Assembly: GCF_039679125.1 (NCBI RefSeq)
Contig: NZ_CP155551.1
Location: 1 to 64,000 of the forward strand
Origin: Blastococcus sp. HT6-4
Lineage (GTDB): Bacteria > Actinomycetota > Actinomycetes > Mycobacteriales > Geodermatophilaceae
Length of the DNA: 64,000 nt
Direction of reading: 5' to 3'
The notes beneath the pieces are model-generated. The model searched no databases, had not been told where the DNA came from, and worked only from the letters and a program-made list of their open reading frames with translations. The position numbers and the translations under genes are program-made. Positions 49,318 through 57,768 of this stretch are shown piece by piece. Within the stretch, counting starts at the first letter, position 1. Each line of letters starts with the position of its first letter.

Positions 49318-51933
49318 TCAGCTCTCCTCGGCCAGCTCCGCCCGCAGGCGCGCCAGCAGATCGGACCGGTTGCTGGCCCCCAGCCGCTGCCGCATCCGTG
49401 AGACGTGGTGCTCGACGGTCTTCGCCGAGATGTACAGCCGGCCGCCGATCTCCCGGTAGGTCAGCCCCTCGACGACGCGGGCGGCGATCTCCCGTTCGCG
49501 GGGGCTCAGCACCCCGGTCGGTCCGGCCGGCGCCCGGCCGGCGTCGTCCGCCTGGCCCGACGGCGGCGACCCCGGCTCCTCCCCGGACAGCGCCCGGGCG
49601 CACTGGAGCAGGCACGCCCGGTCGGCGGACCGCACCGCGCGGGCGGCGGCCTGGCCGGCCAGTCGAGAGCCGTCCCAGGTCAGCCCGATCCCCGCCAGCC
49701 GCTCGGCGGCGGAGAGCACCGCCGAGGCGTCGACGTCGCCCGTGAGCACCCGCAGCCAGCTGCGCCCGGCGTCGGCGAGCACCGCGGCGTAGAAGCTCGT
49801 GCGCGCCGCCCCGACCAGCGCGGCGGCGTGCGGCTGCAGCATGGCCGGGTCACCCATGACGATCGCCGCCTGGGCGCCGCTCCAGTGCAGCGAGGTCGAC
49901 CACAGCGGTGGATCGCCCAGCCGGCCGAGCAGGGCCCCGGCCTCGGCCAGGTGGGGGGCCAGCCGCGCGGTCTCCCCCAGGCGCGCGGCGGCCACGACCA
50001 GCTCGCCCAGCGGGAGCAGCGCGAACAGGTCGACGGGGTGGCGGACGACCGCTTCGCGGGCCCGGCCCCAGGCGCGCAGCAGGGCGGGCAGATCGCTCGC
50101 CCGGCGGGCCAGCCCCACCTCGAGGGCGCGCAGGAACAGCTCGTCGCGCGGCTCGAGCGGGCCGCGCCCCGCCTGCGCCTCGGCCAGCTGCCCGGCCGCG
50201 GTGGCCATCCGCCCGCGCAGCATCGCCGTCCAGGCCAGCAGCAGCAGGTGGCGCGGCCGGGCCGGCGGGCCACCGACGTCGGCGGCGAGCGCGCGTTCGA
50301 GGACCGACTGGGCGCTCCCCAGCTCACCGGTGTGCAGGGCCACCAGCGCGGCGAGCGCGGCCGGGGTGTCCATCAGCAGCGCCGTCCGGCCGACCGGTTC
50401 GAGCAGCGCGGCGGCGCGGGTGAGCGTGGACAGCGCGGTCGTCGCCGCCTCGGCGGTGCTGGGCCCCGGGCGGATCGACTCCAGCACGCCGCGGGCCATG
50501 AGGGATTCACAGCCGGAGACGATGTTCGGGGCGCGGCCCCGGGTGGCGCCCTGGGCCGCGGCGAGCTCGGCCTCGGCCTCGTCGCGGGCGCCGGTGGCCA
50601 GCAGCGCGAGGGCCGCGGAGCCGGCCCGGTGCGGCCCGGCGAGGCGGTAGAGGTCGGCGGTGCTGCCGAGCAGCCCCCGGTGGGCCAGCACGGCCGCGGT
50701 CACGCCGGCGGCCGGCCGGTGGTCGGGGGCCGATTCGTCGCGCAACGCGGGATCGGCCCACTGCAGGGCGGCGTCGAGGTCACCGACCAGCGCGGCGGCG
50801 AGGGCGCGCCGCACGGCCAGCGACGCGGCGGGGGCGCCGACGTCGGCGGCGTCGGACAGCAGCGCGCCGGCCAGGACGGGGCTCTCCCGGAGCGCGGCAT
50901 CGGCGTGCTCGACGAGCAGCCGCGCGGCCCGTGGCTCGCGGATGCGGTCCGCCGCCAGCGTGCGGGCGAGCTCGACCGGTTCCTCCCCGCGCTCGAGCAG
51001 GAGGACGAACAACCGGCGGCGCAAGGCCCGGGTGACGTCGTTGGGCGTGCTCCGCAGCAGTGCCTCGCGGATGGCCGGCACGACCTCGCCGGTGGGGAGC
51101 AGCGCCCCGGTCGCCTGCGCGCGCTGGACGAGGTCCGCCCCCTCGCTGGGGACGGCCAGCAGGTCGGCCAGCAGGTCGGCGTCCAGCGGCGCCCCCGCCG
51201 CGAGCGCGTGGAGCACCGACCGGGTGCACTCGTCGAGGTCGGCCAGGTCGGCGAGGATCCGCTCGCCCAGCGGGCCGGGCGTCCCGGTGGTGCCGGTGCC
51301 CGTGCCGTGGCGGAGCTGGCCTGCGTCGGGCCTCGCACCTCCGCCCGCGGCGAGCCCCCGGAGCATCGGTTCCACCAGCGCGGGCAGGCCGCCGGTCTGA
51401 CGCAGCACGGTGTCGACGACGGCCGAGGGCACCGCCGGCCCGAGGTGCTGCTCGGCACAGGCCCGGACGGCGTCGCGGTGGAGCGGGCCGAGCACCACGA
51501 GCCGCCGGTCACCGGCCATCGCCTCGACCAGTTCCTGCAGCGCCGGCGGTCGCGGCCAGGCGCGGTAGGCCACCACCACGCGCACCAGCGGGTGGGACAG
51601 CAGCCCGCGCAGCCGGCCGAGCGAGCCGGCGGGCAGCCGGTGCGCGTCGTCGGCCAGGACCACGAGCGGCGCGGTCACCGCCTCCGGTCCCGGGGCGTTC
51701 TGCGCGTCGACGACGGTGACCCCCACCGCCCGGTAGGCCGTGGCGAGCTCGGCGAGGGCGGCGCTCTTGCCCGTTCCCCCAGCCCCCAGGACGGTGACGT
51801 GGGTGGCTCCGTCACCGCCGTCCTGCTCGCCGACCACCTGCCGGGCGAGGGTGCGGAGCGCGCCGGACCCCGACGGTCGCTCCTCCGGCACGCGGGACGG
51901 GGTGCGGGACGGGGTGCGGACGTCGACGCTCAT
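49318..51933 (-). CDS. LuxR/MalT-type ATPase regulator, IniR-like
   Basis: The 871-residue product has an N-terminal STAND-type P-loop (VTVLGAGGTGKSAAL, 47-60; Walker B LVVLADDAHRL about 90-100), a long TPR-like helical region, and a C-terminal LuxR HTH (LSPREREIAARVVEGLTYREIGGRLYISAKTVEHHVSRMRQRLGASNRSDLL, about 805-860). Mycobacterial IniR, which controls iniBAC, has this architecture. The ATG overlaps the Hsp70-like gene stop by 4 bases. The IniB/IniA/IniC-type genes are transcribed in the opposite direction beyond it, so regulation of that cluster is likely. The signal is unknown. Confidence 0.85.
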   Translation of the reverse strand: MSVDVRTPSRTPSRVPEERPSGSGALRTLARQVVGEQDGGDGATHVTVLGAGGTGKSAALAELATAYRAVGVTVVDAQNAPGPEAVTAPLVVLADDAHRLPAGSLGRLRGLLSHPLVRVVVAYRAWPRPPALQELVEAMAGDRRLVVLGPLHRDAVRACAEQHLGPAVPSAVVDTVLRQTGGLPALVEPMLRGLAAGGGARPDAGQLRHGTGTGTTGTPGPLGERILADLADLDECTRSVLHALAAGAPLDADLLADLLAVPSEGADLVQRAQATGALLPTGEVVPAIREALLRSTPNDVTRALRRRLFVLLLERGEEPVELARTLAADRIREPRAARLLVEHADAALRESPVLAGALLSDAADVGAPAASLAVRRALAAALVGDLDAALQWADPALRDESAPDHRPAAGVTAAVLAHRGLLGSTADLYRLAGPHRAGSAALALLATGARDEAEAELAAAQGATRGRAPNIVSGCESLMARGVLESIRPGPSTAEAATTALSTLTRAAALLEPVGRTALLMDTPAALAALVALHTGELGSAQSVLERALAADVGGPPARPRHLLLLAWTAMLRGRMATAAGQLAEAQAGRGPLEPRDELFLRALEVGLARRASDLPALLRAWGRAREAVVRHPVDLFALLPLGELVVAAARLGETARLAPHLAEAGALLGRLGDPPLWSTSLHWSGAQAAIVMGDPAMLQPHAAALVGAARTSFYAAVLADAGRSWLRVLTGDVDASAVLSAAERLAGIGLTWDGSRLAGQAAARAVRSADRACLLQCARALSGEEPGSPPSGQADDAGRAPAGPTGVLSPREREIAARVVEGLTYREIGGRLYISAKTVEHHVSRMRQRLGASNRSDLLARLRAELAEES

Positions 51934-54032
51934 CCTCCGGCGCCCTCCGTCGCAGTCGCGTCGCCCCCGGCGCTTCCGGTCGGCGGCTCCGTCGCCTGCC
52001 CGGCACCGGCATCCGGCGCACCGCCGCCGTCCGTCACCGGGGGGTCCTGGGTCGCGCTCGGAGCGTCCGTCGTCGGCGTGGTGGTCGGCGGTGGCGTCGA
52101 GCTCGGCGGCGGTGGCGGCGGGGAACTGGGCGGCGGCGCGCTGCTGCTGGACGGAGGGGGTGCGGACGCCGGGGGTGCGGACGGCGGGGGTGCGGACGGC
52201 GGGGGTGCGGACGGCGGATCGACGGGGGCCGGCGTGCTCGGCGGGGGCGTGCTCCCCGTCGGTGCGGACCCCGGGGCCGGCGTCCCCCGCGTGCCGGCGC
52301 TGCCGCTCGGGGCGCTGGTGCCGGTGCCGGCGGCGTCCGAGGTGCGGGGGGCCGCGCTGGGGGACGCCTCACCGGTGCGTCCGTCGGTGGCCGTCGCGAC
52401 CGGTTCCCCGTCCGGCTCGTCGTCGCGGACCTCGTCGGCAGCGCGGCCGGCCGCCACGAGCGACATCCCGCTCCCGGAGCTCCCGCCGGCGCCGGTGGCC
52501 GGGTCGGGGTCGTCGGCCGGTGCCTCGGTGTCCCTCGCGCGCGAGGCGCCGATCCACGACCCCGCCCACCCGGAGAGATCACCGAAGCCGGCCGCGGCGG
52601 GTGCCGCCGAGGGGTCGGGCCCGTCCTGGCCCTCCGGGGCGCCCAGCGCCGCCGGTACGAGCATCAGGGCGATCAGTGCGGCCGCGACCACCGCGGCCCG
52701 GGCGCCGCTCTGCCGGCCGCCGGGCGCGGTGGGGGAGCGCCGGGTGGCCGGCGGCCGGGCCGCCGGTGCCCGGCGCGCGGACGCACGGGTGCGACCGGCA
52801 GCGGTGGCCGTGGTCGCCCCGGGGTCGCCGGCGGCCTCGGCGTCGGCCGTGGTCTCGTGAACCGTGGTCGCGCCGTCGGCCGTGCCCTCCGACCCTCCGG
52901 CCACGGGGGTGCCTTCGAGGAGGTCGCCGGCCAGCTGGGCCGCGCCGAGCGCGGCAGCCGGCGCCGGATCCCCGGGCACCAGCAGGGGGCGGCCGAGGGT
53001 GGCCGAGAGCAGCTCGGCGACCAGGGGCATCCGCCCGGCCCCACCCACGAGCACGACCCCGTCGAGGTCCGCACCCCGCAGCCCGGCGGCCTCGACGGCG
53101 TGACCCACGGTGGCCACCGCGTGCTGCACGGCGTCGCCCACGAGCTCCTCGAGGTCCTCCCGGACGATCCGGAGCACCGCCGCCCCCGCGGGCAGGTCGA
53201 GGTCGAGGCGGACGTCGGTGTCGGTGGAGAGGGCTTCCTTGGCCGCGACGCAGCGCGCCCGGAGGCCGGTCAGGGCCGCGGCCGCGCCGGCTCCCCCGGT
53301 GGACCCGGCGGAGTCCGGGCCGAGGGCGGCCAGGACGAGCCCGAGGAGGGCGTCGTCGACGTCGCGGCCGCCCCACGGCAGCGGGGCGGGGGGAGGGGCG
53401 ACGTGCTCCGCGCCCGCGGGCCCGACCCGGACCACCGCCGTGTCCAGCGTGCTCGCGCCGAGGTCGCAGACGGCGAAGGTGCCGCCGTCGGCACCGGCCT
53501 GACCACGGACCGCTGCGACGGCGGCGGAGACCAGGGCGACGGGGCCGACCGCCGCGGCGGCCAGCGCCTCCTCGAGGACGGCACGCCGGTGCGCGCCCCA
53601 GGACGGCGGAACGGTGAGGACCGTCCAGGACGGCCGCCGCCCCTCCTGCTCCTGCGCCAGCGACTGCACGACCGACACGACCGCAGCCACCAGGTCCTCG
53701 GCCCGGACCGGCCGGCCGGCCACCAGGAGGGGGACCGGGACACCCACGCGGGACATGAGGTGCCGGGCGACCGGCTCCCCCGGTCCCGGGAGCGAGGTGT
53801 CGGCCAGGGCGACCGCGCCGTCAGGGAGCACGCGCACCGCGGCGGGGGCGAGGAACGCACCGCCGAGCGGGAGGACGGTCGCCGGGCGGCCCGGACGGCA
53901 GACGGCGGCGGCGATCGTCTCGTCACCGATGTCGATGCCGACCCCGTACGCATGCCCGGGCGGGAGATCCTCTGGGGCCTGATCGCTCCCCGGGACCGCC
54001 GCACGCGTGAGACTCCGCTGGCCACGATGCAC
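51930..54032 (-). CDS. Membrane-anchored Hsp70-like protein with Ser/Pro-rich tail
   Basis: The 700-residue product starts with an actin-fold ATPase of the Hsp70 type: phosphate-1 YGVGIDIGDETIAAAV (about 29-44), phosphate-2 CDLGASTLDTAVV (about 189), and adenosine motif LVGGAGRMPLVAELL. A canonical DnaK substrate-binding domain is absent. A low-complexity linker, one membrane helix (AAVVAAALIALMLVPAALG, about 447-466) and a roughly 230-residue Ser/Pro/Ala/Thr-rich tail follow, presumably outside the cell. GTG 54032 is the best start. Coupled to the IniR-like gene and divergent from the iniB-like gene. A chaperone-like or sensor role is inferred. Confidence 0.8.
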   Translation of the reverse strand: MHRGQRSLTRAAVPGSDQAPEDLPPGHAYGVGIDIGDETIAAAVCRPGRPATVLPLGGAFLAPAAVRVLPDGAVALADTSLPGPGEPVARHLMSRVGVPVPLLVAGRPVRAEDLVAAVVSVVQSLAQEQEGRRPSWTVLTVPPSWGAHRRAVLEEALAAAAVGPVALVSAAVAAVRGQAGADGGTFAVCDLGASTLDTAVVRVGPAGAEHVAPPPAPLPWGGRDVDDALLGLVLAALGPDSAGSTGGAGAAAALTGLRARCVAAKEALSTDTDVRLDLDLPAGAAVLRIVREDLEELVGDAVQHAVATVGHAVEAAGLRGADLDGVVLVGGAGRMPLVAELLSATLGRPLLVPGDPAPAAALGAAQLAGDLLEGTPVAGGSEGTADGATTVHETTADAEAAGDPGATTATAAGRTRASARRAPAARPPATRRSPTAPGGRQSGARAAVVAAALIALMLVPAALGAPEGQDGPDPSAAPAAAGFGDLSGWAGSWIGASRARDTEAPADDPDPATGAGGSSGSGMSLVAAGRAADEVRDDEPDGEPVATATDGRTGEASPSAAPRTSDAAGTGTSAPSGSAGTRGTPAPGSAPTGSTPPPSTPAPVDPPSAPPPSAPPPSAPPASAPPPSSSSAPPPSSPPPPPPSSTPPPTTTPTTDAPSATQDPPVTDGGGAPDAGAGQATEPPTGSAGGDATATEGAGG
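52156..52215. repeat. Tandem repeat, 4 x 15 bp, in Hsp70-like tail
   Basis: Four near-identical GGGGGTGCGGACGGC units (the first ends GCC) encode repeated SAPPP-type pentads on the reverse strand in the extracellular tail. Confidence 0.85.
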
Positions 54033-54075
54033 CGGGCGAAGGTAACTGTGGGCGACCCGCTTGTGAGGTGGTTGA

Positions 54076-54126
54076 GGTGCATTGGGGTGCGCGGGGCCGA
54101 CGTGAGCGGCGACACCCCGATGCCCC
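54076..54126. promoter_or_regulatory. Candidate operator: 14-bp inverted repeat between divergent ini-like operons
   Basis: GGTGCATTGGGGTG at 54076-54089 and CACCCCGATGCCCC at 54113-54126 are inverted copies matching at 12 of 14 positions, centred near 54101 in the 235-base divergent gap (54033-54267). A TTGACT at 54210-54215 resembles a -35 for the iniB-like gene, but no good -10 follows at 17 bases. The dyad is the most likely IniR-type binding site. Confidence 0.5.
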
Positions 54127-54267
54127 TAACGCTGTGTCAGCGCCCGAGCCCCCCAGGGGGTTCTCGGAGGGGGGGCCGTTCCCCGATGAGGGGTCGGCGC
54201 GTCCGCCCCTTGACTGCATCCGGCAGCCGGCCACGGCGGACGGCTCGGACCTCCAGGAGAAGCAGCC

Positions 54268-55752
54268 ATGTCTGACCTCTACACGTCCCTCCTCGACTTC
54301 ATCCTCAACCTGCTGCGCGACCCGGAAGCGGCCGAGCGGTTCGAGGAGGACCCGGCCGGTGAGCTCCAGGCCGCGGGCCTCGAGGACCTGACGGCCGCCG
54401 ACGTGGACGCGATCATGCCGATGGTGGCCGACTTCGCGCCCGTGGCCGTCGGTGCGGGCGCCGGCGGCGGTGGCGGCTGGGGCGGCGGCCACCACCCGGC
54501 GAAGCCCGACCGCGACGACGACGAGAAGCCGGTCGAGAAGCCGGTGCATTGCGACAAGGACGACTACGACAAGGACAAGGACGGGGACGACAAGCACGAG
54601 AAGCCCGCGCACGGCGGCGAGGAGAAGCCGGCCGAGCACGGCGGGGGCCACGAGCCGGCCGCGATCGAGCACCTCAAGTACATCTCCAACCACTACACGC
54701 ACTACGAGATCGACGCCTCGCACAACGTCTGGGGCGACTCGTACAAGGTCTTCGGCGAGGACGTCGTGCTGGCCACGAACGGCAGCGTGGCGGTCGGTGG
54801 GGACGTCGAGGACTCGACCGTCACGAACAGCGTCGACAACAGCGAGCACGACGTCGACGTCGACGTGGACATCACCGACTCGCTCAACGGCTCCTTCAAC
54901 GACAAGTCGGACAGCTCCACGACCGTCGGCACCATCGTGGGCGGCAGCAACAACCACGCCTACGTCGACAACAGCCAGCAGTACAAGCTCGAGATCGACG
55001 ACGTGTTCATCGGCGACGGCACGACCGTCATCGAGGACTCCGCGAACGTCGGCAACACCTACACCGACAAGTCGGACAACTCGGTCGACATCCGCGACTC
55101 GTTCCAGGACAACTCCGTGGACGTCGACGCCCACATCGAGGACTCGTTCAACACGGACAAGTCGGACCACTCGGTGAAGGACTCGTACAACGACCACTCG
55201 GACCACTCGGACCACTCGGTGAACGACTCGTACGACGACCACTCGCAGGACAACGACGGCATCGACGCCGATCACTCGAAGGTCGACGCCTCCGACGACG
55301 ACGGGATCGATGACTCGATCGTCACGAAGGACTCGTTCAACACCGACGAGTCGGTGCACGTCGAGGACGTCGAGGTCGACGTGGACAAGTCGGTGGACAA
55401 CTCGGTGACCGACAACTCCACCCACCACACGGACAACTCGGTGACCGACAACTCCACCGACGTCGAGATCGAGGACTCGTTCCAGGACAACTCGGTCGAG
55501 ATCGAGGACTCGTTCCAGGACAACTCGGTCGAGATCGAGGACTCGTTCCAGGACAACTCGGACAACTCCACCGAGGTGGACATCGAGGACTCGTTCCAGG
55601 ACAACTCCACCGAGGTCGAGATCGAGGACTCGTTCCAGGACAAGTCGACCGACGTCGACGTCGAGGTCGAGGACTCCTTCCAGGACAACGACCTGGTGGA
55701 CGACTCCGGGAACCACAACACCCTGACCGCCGTCGAGGCCGGCGCCGCCTGA
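54268..55752 (+). CDS. IniB N-terminal domain protein with long acidic Asp/Ser/Asn repeat
   Basis: Residues 1-56 (SLLDFILNLLRDPEAAERFEEDPAGELQAAGLEDLTAADVDAIMPMVADF) match the IniB N-terminal domain. A Gly run (64-74) and a charged Lys/Asp/His linker (80-130) follow. Residues 140-480 are an extraordinary acidic low-complexity region with DNS, SVD and EDSF motifs. Near the end the 11-residue unit VEIEDSFQDNS is repeated exactly three times (399-431), with related EDSFQDN units at 440, 453 and 468. There is no signal peptide. ATG 54268 has AGGAGA seven bases upstream. Mycobacterial IniB has a Gly/Ala-rich body instead. The role is unknown; a scaffold or cation-binding filler linked to the dynamin-like pair is my guess. 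Confidence 0.85.
   Translation: MSDLYTSLLDFILNLLRDPEAAERFEEDPAGELQAAGLEDLTAADVDAIMPMVADFAPVAVGAGAGGGGGWGGGHHPAKPDRDDDEKPVEKPVHCDKDDYDKDKDGDDKHEKPAHGGEEKPAEHGGGHEPAAIEHLKYISNHYTHYEIDASHNVWGDSYKVFGEDVVLATNGSVAVGGDVEDSTVTNSVDNSEHDVDVDVDITDSLNGSFNDKSDSSTTVGTIVGGSNNHAYVDNSQQYKLEIDDVFIGDGTTVIEDSANVGNTYTDKSDNSVDIRDSFQDNSVDVDAHIEDSFNTDKSDHSVKDSYNDHSDHSDHSVNDSYDDHSQDNDGIDADHSKVDASDDDGIDDSIVTKDSFNTDESVHVEDVEVDVDKSVDNSVTDNSTHHTDNSVTDNSTDVEIEDSFQDNSVEIEDSFQDNSVEIEDSFQDNSDNSTEVDIEDSFQDNSTEVEIEDSFQDKSTDVDVEVEDSFQDNDLVDDSGNHNTLTAVEAGAA
55462..55560 (+). repeat. Perfect tandem repeat, 3 x 33 bp, in the iniB-like gene
   Basis: Three identical 33-base units (55462, 55495, 55528) encode VEIEDSFQDNS. Degenerate copies of the same segment continue at both sides, showing growth by unequal recombination or slippage. 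Confidence 0.92.
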
Positions 55753-55775
55753 CGGCCCCGTCGTCCGACCGGGAC

Positions 55776-55815
55776 CACCCGGTGGCGGTGGCGGACCGCG
55801 CGCCGCCACCGGGTG
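55776..55815 (+). terminator. Hairpin between iniB-like and iniA-like genes
   Basis: CACCCGGTGGCGG at 55776-55788 pairs with CCGCCACCGGGTG at 55803-55815 around a 14-base loop. It begins 24 bases after the iniB-like stop. It may partly terminate transcription or protect the 3' end, giving more IniB-like than IniA/IniC-like product. Confidence 0.55.
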
Positions 55816-55929
55816 ACCGTCGCAGCCCGGCCCCCCTCGCCCGACCCGGCGGGGATCGGGGCCGGGCTCGGGCCTCTGCGGGGGCCGATTTCCTGATGTG
55901 ATGTCGGCAGGCACGTCGGAGGGGGCACC

Positions 55930-57768
55930 GTGGCTACGCCGCTCGAGCTGATCGACCGCGCACGCACTCTCGCGGAGGCCGCCGGGCGGTCCGACCTGCA
56001 CCGGCGGCTGACCCTCGCCCGGGACCGCGTCCAGGCGCCGAGCGTCCGGGTGCTGGTCGTCGGGGAGCCGAAGCAGGGCAAGAGCCAGCTCGTCAACGCC
56101 CTGGTGGGCGCGCCGGTGTGCCCGGTGGCCGACGACGTCGCGACCGTCGTCCCCACCGTGATCCGGGAGGGGGACTCCCCGCGGGCCGCGCTGGTGCACG
56201 CCGCCGCCGGGCCCGACGGCAGGGCCCCGTCACCGGCCGAGGCGACGCTCGAGCGGACCCCCGTGCCGATCGAGTCGCTCACGGCCCGCACGACACGTGG
56301 CGCGGCCGACGGCGACGACGGCCGGCAGCTGGTCCGCGCCGAGGTCGAGCTGCCCCGCCGGTTCCTGTCCGGCGGCCTGGAGCTGGTCGACACGGCGGGG
56401 GTCGGCGGCATCGGGACGGGGCACTCGCTGCAGACGGTGGAGCTGCTGCCCAGCGCCCACGCGGTGATCGTGGTGTCCGACGCCTCGCAGGAGTACACCG
56501 GCCCGGAGATGGCCTTCATCCGCCAGGCCGTGGCGCTGTGCCCCACCGTCGTCTTCGCGGTGACCAAGACCGACGTCTGCCCGTCCTGGCGGTCGATCGT
56601 CGAGCTGGACCGGGGACACCTCCAGCGGGAGAGGATCGAGGCGCCGCTGTTCCCGGTCTCGGCCTCGCTCGGGGTCCTCGCGGTGCAGCACAAGGACGCC
56701 GAGCTGCACGCGGAGTCGGGGCTGGCGCCGCTGGCCGACCACCTGCGCCGGGAGGTGCTGGAACGCGCCGGGGCGCTGCGGCAGCGGGCGACGGTCCACG
56801 ACCTCACCTCGGTGACCGAGCAGCTGACCCTGTCGCTGCGCGCCGAGCTGACGGCGCTGGAGGATCCCGCGGGCAACGCCGCCCTCGTGGCGGAGCTCGA
56901 CCAGGCGCGCACCCGCGTGGAGGAGCTGCGTCGCCGGTCGTCGCGCTGGCAGCAGATGCTCAGCGACGGGGTCACCGATCTGATGGCCGACATCGACTAC
57001 GACCTCCGGGACCGATCGCGGGTGATCATCCGGGAGGCCGAGGAGGCGATCGACGCCCGGGACCCGGGCCCGATCTGGGCGGAGTTCACCGAGTGGCTCG
57101 ACGAGCGGCTCGCCGCGGCCGTGACCGACAGCTACGTGTGGGCCGGTCAGCGGTCCGAGTACCTGGCCGAGTGCGTGGTCGAGCAGTTCGCCCGGGACGG
57201 CGGCGTCGCCGCGCCCGACCTGGACATCGGCACCGCGAGGGAGGCGCTGGGCGCGCTCGTCGACGTCGGCGGGATCGACGACGGCTACCTGCCGGTGCGC
57301 GAGCGACTGCTGATCGGCCTGCGCGGCTCGTACACCGGCGTGCTGATGACCGGCCTGGTCACCAGCCTGGCCGGGCTGGCCGTCATCAACCCGCTCTCCC
57401 TGGCCGTCGGCGTCGTCCTCGGCCGGAAGGCCTACCAGGACGACAAGGCGGCCCGGCGGCAGCGGCGGCAGAGCGAGGCCAAGGTGATCGTCCGGCGGCA
57501 CCTCGACGAGGTCGTCTTCCAGATCGGCAAGCAGCTCAAGGACCGCCTGCGCCTGGTGCAGCGGACCCTGCGGGACCTGATCACCGACACCGTCGACGAG
57601 CTGTCGCGCACGCTCGCCGACGCGGTCTCCGCAGCGCAGCGCTCGACGAAGGCGGCCGCGGCCGAGCGCACCGGCCGGATGCGGTCGGTGCGCGCCCAGC
57701 TGGACCTGCTGGACCGCTTCGGCACGGAGGTCGCCCGGCTGGAGGCGGCGCCGGCGGCCCTGTCGTGA
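55930..57768 (+). CDS. Dynamin-like GTPase, IniA type
   Basis: The 612-residue GTPase has G1 GEPKQGKS (45-52), G3 VDTAGVGG near 154, and G4 VTKTDV near 211. A long helical stalk follows, then a hydrophobic pair of segments (about 470-498: GVLMTGLVTSLAGLAVINPLSLAVGVVLG) as expected for a membrane-inserting paddle. The C-terminal half is helical and basic. Mycobacterial IniA is a bacterial dynamin-like protein that remodels membranes. GTG 55930 has GGAGGGGG upstream. The stop overlaps the next GTPase gene (GTGA). Confidence 0.88.
   Translation: MATPLELIDRARTLAEAAGRSDLHRRLTLARDRVQAPSVRVLVVGEPKQGKSQLVNALVGAPVCPVADDVATVVPTVIREGDSPRAALVHAAAGPDGRAPSPAEATLERTPVPIESLTARTTRGAADGDDGRQLVRAEVELPRRFLSGGLELVDTAGVGGIGTGHSLQTVELLPSAHAVIVVSDASQEYTGPEMAFIRQAVALCPTVVFAVTKTDVCPSWRSIVELDRGHLQRERIEAPLFPVSASLGVLAVQHKDAELHAESGLAPLADHLRREVLERAGALRQRATVHDLTSVTEQLTLSLRAELTALEDPAGNAALVAELDQARTRVEELRRRSSRWQQMLSDGVTDLMADIDYDLRDRSRVIIREAEEAIDARDPGPIWAEFTEWLDERLAAAVTDSYVWAGQRSEYLAECVVEQFARDGGVAAPDLDIGTAREALGALVDVGGIDDGYLPVRERLLIGLRGSYTGVLMTGLVTSLAGLAVINPLSLAVGVVLGRKAYQDDKAARRQRRQSEAKVIVRRHLDEVVFQIGKQLKDRLRLVQRTLRDLITDTVDELSRTLADAVSAAQRSTKAAAAERTGRMRSVRAQLDLLDRFGTEVARLEAAPAALS

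Noticed and set aside
49405..52860. 1151-codon plus-strand open frame opposite the LuxR and Hsp70-like genes
   Set aside because: It is the antisense shadow of two clearly recognised proteins and has no domain of its own.
54210..54240. TTGACT as a full sigma-70 promoter for the iniB-like gene
   Set aside because: No acceptable -10 lies 16-19 bases downstream.
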